Origin: Flavobacterium gelatinilyticum
GTDB lineage: Bacteria > Bacteroidota > Bacteroidia > Flavobacteriales > Flavobacteriaceae
Direction of reading: 5' to 3'
Assembly: GCF_027111295.1 (NCBI RefSeq)
Contig: NZ_CP114287.1
Coordinates: 2,418,001-2,482,000 of the forward strand
DNA: 64,000 nucleotides
The position numbers and the translations under genes were made by a program. The notes below the pieces were generated by a model, which was not told the origin of the DNA, did no database searches, and saw nothing but the letters and a program-made list of their open reading frames with translations. Positions 9,881 to 18,204 of this stretch are shown here, in pieces. The stretch's first letter is position 1, and each line of letters opens with the position of its first letter.

Positions 9881-10006
9881 AATTTTATATTTTTAAGGTT
9901 GGTATTTTCTTTTTCGTAATTTCAGATAGAACTTAGTATTCACATTTAAAGTTAGGAAAAAAAACGAAACTGATTTACAAACTTAAATTAAATTTAAGAT
10001 TGACAT

Positions 10007-10864
10007 TTAATTTAAGATACTATTTTCTGATTTTTTTTCTTTGGCAGCATCCAGCAGATAAGGTTTTCCATTTTCATCAAACATGGTCATATTCATGGCG
10101 TCTAATACAATCAGGTTTTTTGAAACTGAACCTTTAAATTTATTGTATGAAAGATTCATTTCAGATAAATTTTCGAGTTCTTCGAGTTCTTTCGGAATCT
10201 CTCCTTCAAAATTATTATTGAAGAAACTTAGATTCTGCAAAGCCTTAAAGTTCAAAATTTCGGGACTTATGTTTCCTGAAAACTGGTTATTATTTAAAAG
10301 AAGAATTTCTAAAGACGAAAGCTTGTATAAAGAATCCGGAATTGTTCCTGCTAATGTATTGTCAAACAAACAAAGGATTTGCAGCTGATTTAGTTTTCCA
10401 ATTTCTGACGGAATCGTTCCTGAAAAATTGTTTTTGAAAAGTTCTAAATCTCTCAAATTCTTTAAATCGCAAATGGTTTCCGGAATTGTTCCTGACAATT
10501 GGTTATGGGAAACATTCAAAACTTCGAGTTTCTTTAAATTGCCAATTGATTGCGGCAGCATCCCTGTCAGCTTATTTTTATGAAGGTCGATGACGGATAA
10601 ATTTGCTAAATCGAAAAATTCGGCAGGAAGTTCTCCCTGTAAATTATTATCGGATAAATATACTGCGGTTACTTTTCCTTTTTCGGTATGAACGCCATAC
10701 CAGGCCGAAACCGACAACGATAAATCCCATTTTACTTTCCACTGCGATCCATTCGTCGCATGATATAGTTTTAATAGCGCGTTTTTCTCTTTTTCCGAAA
10801 CTGTGTCTGCAAAAATATTCAGAGAAAAAACAAATGCTAAAAAAAGAGTTGCAAGGCTTTTCAT
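10007..10864 (-). CDS. Secreted leucine-rich-repeat protein
   Basis: Using the ATG at 10864 gives 285 residues with a signal peptide (MKSLATLFLAFVFSLNIFA). An upstream start at 10912 would precede the likely transcription start (see the -7 box at 10894-10901), so the shorter form is preferred. After an N-terminal cap containing NALLKLYHATNG and a W-rich segment come about eight 23-24-residue repeats of the plant-type pattern LxxLxLxxNxLxGxIPxxIGxL (for example LEVLNVSHNQLSGTIPETI). This LRR class makes curved binding surfaces; in Bacteroidetes such proteins are usually exported. There is no T9SS sorting domain; the tail after the last repeat is short and polar. Partner unknown. Confidence 0.85.
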   Translation of the reverse strand: MKSLATLFLAFVFSLNIFADTVSEKEKNALLKLYHATNGSQWKVKWDLSLSVSAWYGVHTEKGKVTAVYLSDNNLQGELPAEFFDLANLSVIDLHKNKLTGMLPQSIGNLKKLEVLNVSHNQLSGTIPETICDLKNLRDLELFKNNFSGTIPSEIGKLNQLQILCLFDNTLAGTIPDSLYKLSSLEILLLNNNQFSGNISPEILNFKALQNLSFFNNNFEGEIPKELEELENLSEMNLSYNKFKGSVSKNLIVLDAMNMTMFDENGKPYLLDAAKEKKSENSILN

Positions 10865-10893
10865 AACAGATTTGGGACTTTGTTTTTCCGCTC

Positions 10894-10901
10894 CAAAATT
10901 A
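10894..10901 (-). promoter_or_regulatory. Candidate -7 box for the LRR gene
   Basis: On the minus strand the sequence reads TAATTTTG, an exact match to TAnnTTTG. It lies 29 nt before the ATG at 10864 and downstream of the alternative ATG at 10912, which argues for the shorter protein. A TTTG lies 15 nt upstream, closer than the usual spacing. Confidence 0.45.
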
Positions 10902-10989
10902 GATAAATACAAGACACAAAGCGAATTATATTGATAAAGTTTTGATAAATAAAAGTCTGTGTTATTTTTCTTGTTTTTAAAACTTTTAC

Positions 10990-11017
10990 TTGTAATACTT
11001 TTTTTTGATTAATTTTG
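10990..11017 (+). promoter_or_regulatory. Candidate promoter of the DUF1761 gene
   Basis: TTG at 10990-10992 and TAATTTTG at 11010-11017, spaced 17 nt, resemble the Bacteroidetes housekeeping promoter. The ATG follows 28 nt downstream. Confidence 0.5.
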
Positions 11018-11045
11018 AACTAACTAATTACAAAAACCTAATAGT

Positions 11046-11534
11046 ATGGAATTTCACTTTTACGCATTTCTGGTCTCTGCAGTCGTAACGCTTGTCGTGG
11101 GCTTTATCTGGTACAATCCAAAAGTATTTGGAACCATCTGGATGAGAGAAAACAACTTAACTCAGGAAGAACTGAGAAAAGGCAATATGCTGAAAATTTT
11201 CGGGCTTACTTACATTTTCTCTTTAATGATTTCAACGACTTTATTGTCGCTGACCATTCATCAGTCAGGAGCAGTGGGAATGATTGGCGGTCCGCCTATG
11301 ATTGCAAGTGCTAAACCCTCTTTTGCTGCTTTTATGGCTGACTACGGAACGGCTTTCAGAACTTTTAAACACGGAGCACTTCATGGCTTCATGTCGGGAT
11401 TATTTTTTGCTTTCCCACTTATCGGAATCAATGGTTTATTCGAAAGAAAATCATGGAAATACATTTTTGTACATGCCGGTTTCTGGATCGTATCGCTTAC
11501 TTTAATGGGCGGTATTATCTGCGCATTTGTATAA
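11046..11534 (+). CDS. DUF1761 family membrane protein
   Basis: This 162-residue protein has four hydrophobic segments (about residues 5-23, 55-75, 115-135 and 142-162). The N-terminal pattern FIWYNPKVFGTIWMRENNLTQEEL is the hallmark of DUF1761, a small family of bacterial integral membrane proteins of unknown function. The gene is a single transcription unit with its own promoter-like box and a strong terminator. Confidence 0.85.
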   Translation: MEFHFYAFLVSAVVTLVVGFIWYNPKVFGTIWMRENNLTQEELRKGNMLKIFGLTYIFSLMISTTLLSLTIHQSGAVGMIGGPPMIASAKPSFAAFMADYGTAFRTFKHGALHGFMSGLFFAFPLIGINGLFERKSWKYIFVHAGFWIVSLTLMGGIICAFV

Positions 11535-11548
11535 TATAAAATATTCTT

Positions 11549-11580
11549 AAACCCGTTTGAAATTTATCAAGCGGGTTTTT
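11549..11580 (+). terminator. Terminator after DUF1761 gene
   Basis: The stem AAACCCGTTTGA / TCAAGCGGGTTT (one G-T pair) has a 6-nt loop and is followed by a T run, 15 nt after the stop codon. Confidence 0.85.
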
Positions 11581-11601
11581 CTTAATAATAACTTAAAGGA
11601 A

Positions 11602-11631
11602 TTGAGTTATTGTAAATATTATCTAATTTTG
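11602..11631 (+). promoter_or_regulatory. Promoter of the GNAT/FemAB-like gene
   Basis: TTG (11602-11604), 19 nt, then TAATTTTG (11624-11631): a full match to the Bacteroidetes TTG-N19-TAnnTTTG layout. The predicted transcription start near 11638 lies just before the TTG start codon at 11651, which supports that unusual start. Confidence 0.65.
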
Positions 11632-11650
11632 AAGAAATTAGTTCACTCAT

Positions 11651-12799
11651 TTGAATACAACTTATTCTTTCCGAATTTATAAAAGCGCTTCGCAGCTGCC
11701 TTCAGAATGGAATGCGCTTGCCTCATCTAACATTTTTCTAACGCGGGAATATCTCGAAGTACTGGAAAATTCTTCTCCGGTTAATATGACCTGTCACTTT
11801 ATAGGGATTTTTGAAGAAGAAAAAAAACTAGTCGGGATTGTTTTATCTCAGTTTCTGTTTGCCGAAAAACTTGAATCGTTTGGTGAACGCGATAAATGTT
11901 TAAAAACGTCTGTTCGGAATTTTGCTCTTAAAAATTTTGCCTCGCACGTATTGTTTATAGGCAATAATATGCTGACGGGACAAAATGCTTTTGCTTTTGA
12001 TAAAAACATAAAACAATCAAAAGCAATTAAAACGCTGCACAAGGCTATTACACAGCTCAAAAAGGATTTAAAAGAGAAAGGCAAGAAAGTTCACATTACC
12101 AGCATAAAAGATTTTACCGAAAAAGAAATCAAACCGCTGCAGGATGAATTCAAAAACAATTATACGTTTTCTACTCAGCCGAACATGATTTTTGACATTA
12201 ATGAAAACTGGAAAACCGAACAGGATTATATTGATGCATTATCCAAAAAATATCGGGACCAATACAAACGTGCCCGAAAAAAAGCGGACGGAATTGTAAA
12301 ACAGCAAATGTCATTATCGGATATTAAAAAATACGAAGACGTAATTTATGATTTGTATTTTCATGTGGCAAAAAACGCTCCTTTTAATACTTTCTTTTTA
12401 GCACGAAATCATTTCAGTTTTTTCAAAGAAATCATGGGAGAAAACTTTTTGCTTTATGGTTATTTTTTAGATGAAAAACTAATAGGTTTTAATACTCTTA
12501 TAAAAAACGGCGAGGTCATGGATACCTATTTTTTAGGTTATGACGAAAGTGTACAGCGCGAAAAAATGTTATACCTCAACATGTTGTACGATATGATTGC
12601 TTATTCTATCAAAAAAGGTTTCAAAGAAATTGTTTTTGCCAGAACCGCACTCGAAATTAAAAGTTCGGTTGGTGCAAAACCGGTAAAAATGTACGGGTTA
12701 ATCACACACAGCAATGCATTGATTAATCATAATATTTCCCGATTTTTTAATTATCTGGAACCTAAAACGGAATGGCAGGAACGTAATCCTTTTAAATAA
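11651..12799 (+). CDS. GNAT-fold N-acyltransferase, FemAB/peptidoglycan-recognition-like
   Basis: The 382-residue protein begins with a TTG codon. An in-frame stop lies at 11639-11641 and the next in-frame ATG comes about 45 codons later, inside the folded region, so TTG is the only sensible start. The C-terminal half (about 190-360) has the tandem-GNAT look of FemAB-like acyltransferases: ALSKKYRDQYKRARKKA, then FKEIMGENFLLYGYFLDEKLIGFNTLI, then MLYLNMLYDMIAYSIKKGFKEIVFAR. Related proteins transfer amino-acyl or acyl groups to cell-wall or lipid precursors; the substrate here is unknown. The gene is monocistronic, convergent with the lipid-kinase gene, and followed by a long inverted repeat. 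Confidence 0.72.
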   Translation: MNTTYSFRIYKSASQLPSEWNALASSNIFLTREYLEVLENSSPVNMTCHFIGIFEEEKKLVGIVLSQFLFAEKLESFGERDKCLKTSVRNFALKNFASHVLFIGNNMLTGQNAFAFDKNIKQSKAIKTLHKAITQLKKDLKEKGKKVHITSIKDFTEKEIKPLQDEFKNNYTFSTQPNMIFDINENWKTEQDYIDALSKKYRDQYKRARKKADGIVKQQMSLSDIKKYEDVIYDLYFHVAKNAPFNTFFLARNHFSFFKEIMGENFLLYGYFLDEKLIGFNTLIKNGEVMDTYFLGYDESVQREKMLYLNMLYDMIAYSIKKGFKEIVFARTALEIKSSVGAKPVKMYGLITHSNALINHNISRFFNYLEPKTEWQERNPFK

Positions 12800-12807
12800 A
12801 AAATGTA

Positions 12808-12945
12808 CCGCCCCGCTGGAGTTTTTTACTACTTTGATATATTTTTCTATAAATATTTCTTCGTTTCCTGAACTGAAAAAGCTCCTTTAGGAACGAAATA
12901 TTTATAGAAAAATCTGCGATAAAGTAAAAAGCTCCGGCGGAGCGG
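12808..12945. repeat. Long imperfect inverted repeat between convergent genes
   Basis: Two arms of about 60 nt (12808-12875 and 12886-12945) pair across a short loop. The core of 19 nt (12841-12859 against 12895-12913) is perfect, and the outer ends carry CCGCCCCGCTGGAG and CTCCGGCGGAGCGG. It could form a very long hairpin and act as a bidirectional terminator, or it may be a dispersed MITE/REP-type element. I cannot see other copies in this window. Confidence 0.75.
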
Positions 12946-12987
12946 CATAATGCATACCAATATCTGCAATAAAAGCATCAATCAAAA

Positions 12988-13857
12988 TTACGGAACCGCC
13001 AGTTTCATTTGTTTGTGCAGAATATCAATTTCTAAAAATTTTTGCGCACCGCAATATTCTCCGTCAATTTGAAAATTAACCGGATAATCGGTTTCTATTG
13101 TTGCTTTGTCTGTCGAAATAATTACAATATCATCTGAATCAATGGGCATGTTTCCGGTAATTATTTTTCCAATCAATAATAAATCAAGGCTTTTCAGAAT
13201 CACCAGTTCAAATTTACCGTCGTTCATCGTGCCATTCGGATTAATGATTACGCCTGTTCCGTATTTCTGCGAATTGGCAATTACAATCATTCTTGCGACA
13301 TGCTGTACTGTTTTGTTATTTGCCGAAATTGTGGCTACAAAAGGTTCTTCAGATTCTTTTAAAGTTGTAAACGCCTGCAGGGCATATCCCCAAAAACCCC
13401 GAACATCACTTTGCTCGTAATTTTTAACCAGATTGGCATTTAAACCCAGATCGCTTAAATGGATGCTTTTTTTACCGTTGATGCAAATCATATCCATTTC
13501 GATATAATGATGCAGAAAGGCAATTTTAAGGTTCTCCTCGATTCCGGCAGGCAGATTTAAATCGACCGAAAGTCCGTTTGCAGATCCGGCGGGCAGAATT
13601 CCAATGATCACGTCCTGATCTTCCATGGCTTCTGCCACCATTTTTATTGTTCCGTCGCCTCCCGCAACGACAATTCTTTCGGGAGCATATTGATTGTATA
13701 TGTTTTGTATTGCTTTCAAATCGTTTTTTCCGGTGGTTTCATATACCTCCAGATCGAAATGATTTGTCGCTGCAAATTCCTGAACAGCCTCGATTAGTTC
13801 AGATTTATCAAGGTCTCCCGATATGGGATTTACGACAAATAGGATATTCTTTTTCAA
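12988..13857 (-). CDS. Diacylglycerol/sphingosine kinase-family lipid kinase
   Basis: This 289-residue protein belongs to the DAGK-catalytic family (YegS/BmrU/LCB5 type). Visible landmarks are VVNPISGD at the N-terminus, the nucleotide-binding VVAGGDGTIKMVAEA (about residues 62-76), LPAGSANGLSVDLNL (about 91-105) and the C-terminal FQIDGEY. The start is TTG: codon 13857-13855 is the only start compatible with the KKNILFVVNPISG beginning, and no ATG lies just upstream. It should phosphorylate a lipid hydroxyl with ATP at the inner membrane. It is divergent from an App1-type phosphatidate phosphatase gene 61 nt away, and the pair could make opposing lipid phosphorylation steps. Confidence 0.85.
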   Translation of the reverse strand: MKKNILFVVNPISGDLDKSELIEAVQEFAATNHFDLEVYETTGKNDLKAIQNIYNQYAPERIVVAGGDGTIKMVAEAMEDQDVIIGILPAGSANGLSVDLNLPAGIEENLKIAFLHHYIEMDMICINGKKSIHLSDLGLNANLVKNYEQSDVRGFWGYALQAFTTLKESEEPFVATISANNKTVQHVARMIVIANSQKYGTGVIINPNGTMNDGKFELVILKSLDLLLIGKIITGNMPIDSDDIVIISTDKATIETDYPVNFQIDGEYCGAQKFLEIDILHKQMKLAVP

Positions 13858-13918
13858 AATTTTATTTTTAAAACCAATTAAAATAAGTAAATTACAGTTA
13901 CATAAATATACGTAATTA

Positions 13919-14881
13919 ATGAAACCAATTTTACAATTATACCGGGGTTATGCAAATGAACAGGAATTAATTGTGATGGGGCATGTTTTAAGAAGAGAAC
14001 ACAATTATGATTTTGAGAAAAAGAAATTAAAAAACGCAACCTCAGTCCTCAAATTATTCCGAATTAAAACCATTAAAAATTTTGATATTTATCTTCATTA
14101 CAACGACAAGATAATTCATACCAAGACTTTAGACGATGGTTTTTTTAATTTTTGTATTCCGCTCGAGAAAGAAACACATTTTGGCTGGATGCCTTATGAA
14201 GTAAGCCTGAAATATAAAGATCAGACTGTGCTTTGTAAAGGCAGTTTTATTAGGCCGCACAAAGGAAATCTCGGCATCATATCGGATATTGATGATACGT
14301 TTTTGATTTCGCATACCAATAATTTCTTCCGTAAAATTTATATTTTATTATTCCGAAATGTAAATGACCGCAAAGTTTTTAAAGATGTTGTACCGCATTA
14401 TCAGGCTTTAAGTTCGGCCGGAAGACATACTACAGAAGAAGTAAATGCTTTTTTCTACATTTCCAGCAGTGAATGGAATTTATACCGCTTTATTGCCAAA
14501 TTTACCCGAATAAACAAACTTCCAAAAGCAGTTTTTCTGCTGAAGGACATCAAAAGAGGTATCACTGATTTTTTTATGAGCGGCAGAGGGAATCACGATC
14601 ATAAATTCGAAAAAATAAAACACGTTGTCGAATTTTACCCTACTCTTAAATATGTTTTAATGGGTGATGATTCGCAGCACGATCCGGTTCTATACGAGCG
14701 TATCTGCAAAATATTTCCGGTTACGGTAATTGCGGTTTACATCAGGCAGACGGGAAAATATCAGAAAAGGGAAGTTCAGAAAATATTGAAGAATCTGGAA
14801 AGTCTTGATGTTGCGGTTTGTTATTTTAAAGACAGCAGCGAAGCGATTGAACATTCCCGCTCTATTGGGATTATTAAGTGA
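13919..14881 (+). CDS. App1-family (DUF2183) phosphatase
   Basis: This 320-residue protein carries the HAD-like catalytic motif DIDDT (about residues 123-127, in GIISDIDDTFLISHT) and later FYISSSEWNL and LMGDDSQHDPVLYERI, all typical of the App1 phosphatidate phosphatase domain. The N-terminal 110 residues form the usual beta-rich App1 cap region. In yeast App1 dephosphorylates phosphatidate; bacterial relatives are presumed to act on phosphorylated lipids. Its divergent position next to a diacylglycerol-kinase-like gene suggests opposing roles, which is inference. Confidence 0.85.
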   Translation: MKPILQLYRGYANEQELIVMGHVLRREHNYDFEKKKLKNATSVLKLFRIKTIKNFDIYLHYNDKIIHTKTLDDGFFNFCIPLEKETHFGWMPYEVSLKYKDQTVLCKGSFIRPHKGNLGIISDIDDTFLISHTNNFFRKIYILLFRNVNDRKVFKDVVPHYQALSSAGRHTTEEVNAFFYISSSEWNLYRFIAKFTRINKLPKAVFLLKDIKRGITDFFMSGRGNHDHKFEKIKHVVEFYPTLKYVLMGDDSQHDPVLYERICKIFPVTVIAVYIRQTGKYQKREVQKILKNLESLDVAVCYFKDSSEAIEHSRSIGIIK

Positions 14882-14890
14882 GTTTTTCTT

Positions 14891-14912
14891 GTTTCAGGTT
14901 TCAGGTTTTCAG
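14891..14912. repeat. Short 7-nt-period repeat (TTTCAGG units)
   Basis: The sequence contains GTTTCAGGTTTCAGG followed by TTTTCAG: two exact units and a third partial one at 7-nt period, in the gap after the App1 gene. It belongs with similar tracts at 43240-43317, 44833-44946 and 56747-56816. Confidence 0.6.
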
Positions 14913-14938
14913 TCTTGCTTTTACTCTGAAATTAAAAA

Positions 14939-14973
14939 ACCTTTGTCAAAGTTTTAAAAACTTTAACAAAGGT
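14939..14973. terminator. Bidirectional terminator between convergent genes
   Basis: The stem ACCTTTGT / ACAAAGGT is extended by AAAGTTTT / AAAACTTT with one mismatch. It lies between the App1 gene (+) and the ABC-F gene (-) and probably serves both. Confidence 0.7.
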
Positions 14974-15025
14974 CTGTAATACGTTCCTGCTGAACTTGAA
15001 ATCTAAAAATTGAAACTCTAAAAAA

Positions 15026-16939
15026 CTAAGAATTAAAATTATCAATCTCTTCCTGAACAGCTTCCCAGTCAATTAATAACTGATCCAGATCTTCTTTCTT
15101 TTTGTTGTATGCTGTAAAGAATGAAGCGTCTTCGATATGTTTGTCGTAATTAGTTTCGAGCATTTTATCGTCGTGCTGAATGTCTTTTTCTAACTGCTGA
15201 ATCTGGCTTTCGATTTTGCTTAATCTATTTTGAAGCGCTTTTGTTTTTTTCTGGTCTTCGTAAGATGCTTTTGTCGTTTCTTTTGGAGCTGTTGTTTTTA
15301 CAACATCTTTTTTCTCTACTTCACGCATGTTTTCAAGATTGCGCTGTTCTAAAAAGAAATTAATGTCTCCCAGATATTCCTTGATTTTTTGATCTTTAAA
15401 TTCGTAAACGATATTCGACATTCCCTGAAGAAAATCCCTGTCGTGAGAAACTAACAGTAATGTTCCTCCGAATTTTTGAAGTGCTGCTTTTAAAACGTTC
15501 TTAGATTTAATATCTAAGTGGTTCGTAGGCTCATCCATCAGCAATACGTTGATTGGCTGTAATAATAATTTACAAAGTGCCAGGCGGTTACGCTCTCCTC
15601 CTGAAAGTACCTTTACTTTTTTCTCAACATCATCGCCTCTAAAAAGGAAAGAACCTAACATATCGCGCACTTTCATGCGGTTTGTGTCGGTTGCGGCATC
15701 TTCCATTGTTTGAAGCAAAGTGATTTCTCCGTCTAAATATTCGGCCTGATTTTGAGCAAAATATCCTAACTGTACATTGTGTCCCAATTTGATATTTCCA
15801 TCATACTCAAATTCGTTTACTAATGCTTTGATGAAAGTTGATTTTCCTTGTCCGTTTTGACCAACGAAAGCAATTTTACTTCCTCTTTCGACCAATAAAC
15901 TAATATCTTTAAGAATCGTTTTGTCGCCGTATGATTTGGTTACATGTTCTGCTTCGATAACTACTTTTCCAGGTTCTTTAGAAACCGGAAACGAAATGTT
16001 CATTACTGAATTATCGTCTTCATCAACTTCGATTCTTTCTACTTTATCTAATTTTTTAATCAAAGACTGCGCCATCGAAGCTTTTGAAGCTTTTGCACGG
16101 AATTTCTCGATTAATTTTTCGGTTTCTTCAATCTTTTTCTGCTGGTTCTTTTGAGTTGCTAATTGTTTTTCGCGAATCTCATGACGCAGTTCTAAATATT
16201 GAGAATAGGGTTTATTAAAGTCGTATGCTTTTCCTAAAGAAATTTCGATTGTACGATTGGTAACGTTATCCAAAAACATTTTATCGTGCGAAACGATTAC
16301 CACAACTCCCGGATAATTACGAAGGAAATTTTCTAACCAAATGATACTTTCGATATCTAAGTGGTTGGTAGGCTCATCCAGAAGCAGTACATCGTTTGAC
16401 TGCAATAATAATTTAGCCAATTCGATACGCATTCTCCATCCTCCGGAAAAAGTTTCTGTCTGGTTATTAAAGACTTCTCTTTTAAAACCAAGTCCTAAAA
16501 GAATTTTCTCGGTATCTCCTACATAGTTGTAACCTCCAAGAAGTTCAAAACGATGGGTGTAGTCAGATAAATCTTCAATGATCTGACCGTATTCTTCGCT
16601 TTCGTAGTCTGTTCTTGTAACGAGTTGGTGATTAATTTGTTCCAGCTTTTTTTCTACAATCTTAATTTCTGTGAAGGCTTCATAAGCTTCTTCCAAAACT
16701 GTTCTTCCGTGTTCGAAATCAATATCCTGACGTAAAAAGCCCATCCGGATGTCTTTTTCCTGAGAAATTACTCCTGAATCCGGTGCGAAATCTCCTGCCA
16801 GCATTTTAAGCATGGTCGATTTACCCGCTCCGTTTTTACCTACAAGACCTACGCGGTCTCCGGCGCCTAAACGAAAGGTAACTTCTTCAAATAAATACGT
16901 TCCGCCAAAAGAAACTGAAAGATTGTGTATGTTAAGCAT
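15026..16939 (-). CDS. ABC-F family ATPase (translation-associated)
   Basis: This soluble protein of about 637 residues has two ABC domains and no membrane span, as in the ABC-F family (Uup/EttA/YdiF-like), whose members bind ribosomes. The first domain has GKNGAGKST, FSGGWRMR and LLLLDEPTNHLD; the second has GQNGQGKST, LSGGERNRLAL and LLMDEPTNHLD. A charged linker (KNQQKKIEETEKLIEKFRAK) separates them, and the last 90 residues form a coiled coil. The ATG at 16939 (MLNIHNLSVSFGG) starts directly at the domain and is preferred over one five codons upstream at 16954. Whether it gives antibiotic protection cannot be told from sequence. Confidence 0.92.
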   Translation of the reverse strand: MLNIHNLSVSFGGTYLFEEVTFRLGAGDRVGLVGKNGAGKSTMLKMLAGDFAPDSGVISQEKDIRMGFLRQDIDFEHGRTVLEEAYEAFTEIKIVEKKLEQINHQLVTRTDYESEEYGQIIEDLSDYTHRFELLGGYNYVGDTEKILLGLGFKREVFNNQTETFSGGWRMRIELAKLLLQSNDVLLLDEPTNHLDIESIIWLENFLRNYPGVVVIVSHDKMFLDNVTNRTIEISLGKAYDFNKPYSQYLELRHEIREKQLATQKNQQKKIEETEKLIEKFRAKASKASMAQSLIKKLDKVERIEVDEDDNSVMNISFPVSKEPGKVVIEAEHVTKSYGDKTILKDISLLVERGSKIAFVGQNGQGKSTFIKALVNEFEYDGNIKLGHNVQLGYFAQNQAEYLDGEITLLQTMEDAATDTNRMKVRDMLGSFLFRGDDVEKKVKVLSGGERNRLALCKLLLQPINVLLMDEPTNHLDIKSKNVLKAALQKFGGTLLLVSHDRDFLQGMSNIVYEFKDQKIKEYLGDINFFLEQRNLENMREVEKKDVVKTTAPKETTKASYEDQKKTKALQNRLSKIESQIQQLEKDIQHDDKMLETNYDKHIEDASFFTAYNKKKEDLDQLLIDWEAVQEEIDNFNS

Positions 16940-17109
16940 AATATTTTGCTGCAAACTAAAGGCTGTTAAAAACCTTTATGATTTAGTAATTAAAAACAAA
17001 CTGTAAATAAGCCAATTGCCTTTTACAATTTTTAAAGTGCAAAAGTATAATTTTTAATTGAAGTTTTTACTTTGAAAAACAACAGGTTTTGGAATATTAC
17101 CAATAAAAA

Positions 17110-17143
17110 AAGGACTGAAAATTAAATCTAACTTTCAGTCCTT
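17110..17143 (-). terminator. Terminator after terC, end of the Ter block
   Basis: Stem AAGGACTGAAA / TTTCAGTCCTT with a 12-nt loop and, on the minus strand, a following T run, about 30 nt after the terC stop. It closes the 14-kb gene block. Confidence 0.85.
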
Positions 17144-17171
17144 CTTAAAATCTTATTTTGTTTTATAACTT

Positions 17172-18173
17172 TTATTCTTCTTCTTTTGGTTCCGGCATTA
17201 AGATCGAAGCGATTACAGAAATGATCAATACACCGCCAATTACCATTAATGAGTAAACAGAATCGATATGGTAGAATGGAGAAATAATCATTTTAACTCC
17301 GATGAATGACAAGATAATTGCCAGACCATATTGTAATTTACTAAACAAGTGAATGAAGTTGTCTAGTAAGAAAAACAATGCTCTAAGTCCCAAAATAGCA
17401 AAAATATTAGAGGTATACAGGATAAACGGATCGTTTGAGATTGCAAAAATCGCAGGGATAGAATCTACTGCAAACAGTAAATCTGTAAACTCAATTACGG
17501 CTACTACTACTAAAAGCGGTGTTGCTAATTTTTTTCCGTTTTCGAATGTAAAGAATTTGTCTCCGTCGTATTTATCGCTGACTTTAAAGAATTTTCTAAT
17601 TAATCTTGCACCTCTTGTGTTGTTGTAATCCTGATCGTCGTCATCGTCTCCTGAAGACCATGATTTGATACCTGCATATACAAGAAATAATCCAAAAGCA
17701 GTCATAATCAGGTTAATGTCATATTTGAATCCTTCTATTCCGGCAAGACCTAAAAGTTTGTTTAGATACGTAAGTTCGATTAAGAAAGCTCCTGAGAATA
17801 TAAAGATGGCTCTTAATACTAATGCTCCAATGATTCCCCAAAACAGCACTTTATGTTTGTTTTGATTAGGTACATCAAAAAATTTAAATACTAATATGAA
17901 TACGAAAAGGTTATCAACTGATAATGCTTTTTCAATCCAGTAAGCCGACTGAAATTCGTAAAATTTGGCTGCTCCGGCATAGTGATATACCAGTCCGCTG
18001 AAAATCATGGCTAAACTTATCCAGACTAATGACCAGGTAATTGCCTCTTTGTTTGATACTACGTGGCTTTTTTTGTTGAAGATTCCCAAATCCAACAACA
18101 GCATGATGACTACTGCAACCGCAAAAACGATAATTAAACCGGGATGTTCCGAAAAAATTGGGTGTTGATTCAT
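17172..18173 (-). CDS. terC: TerC-family integral membrane protein
   Basis: This 333-residue protein has about eight to nine hydrophobic helices and the family signature WIEKALSVDNLFVFILVFKFF, plus a second half with VIEFTDLLFAVDSIPAIFAIS. The conserved acidic residues in these helices are thought to bind metal ions; TerC/Alx proteins are associated with tellurite resistance and manganese export. It is the last gene of the Ter block (31 nt after the kinase gene), the place where a membrane anchor or metal transporter for the system is expected. A cytoplasmic acidic loop (SSGDDDDDQD) sits mid-protein. Confidence 0.92.
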   Translation of the reverse strand: MNQHPIFSEHPGLIIVFAVAVVIMLLLDLGIFNKKSHVVSNKEAITWSLVWISLAMIFSGLVYHYAGAAKFYEFQSAYWIEKALSVDNLFVFILVFKFFDVPNQNKHKVLFWGIIGALVLRAIFIFSGAFLIELTYLNKLLGLAGIEGFKYDINLIMTAFGLFLVYAGIKSWSSGDDDDDQDYNNTRGARLIRKFFKVSDKYDGDKFFTFENGKKLATPLLVVVAVIEFTDLLFAVDSIPAIFAISNDPFILYTSNIFAILGLRALFFLLDNFIHLFSKLQYGLAIILSFIGVKMIISPFYHIDSVYSLMVIGGVLIISVIASILMPEPKEEE

Positions 18174-18204
18174 TTTAGATATTAATTTAGTTAATTTTTT
18201 ATTT

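Noticed and set aside
11642..11651. An ATG start for the GNAT/FemAB-like gene
   Set aside because: An in-frame stop lies at 11639-11641 and no ATG exists between it and the domain; TTG at 11651 is the only workable start.
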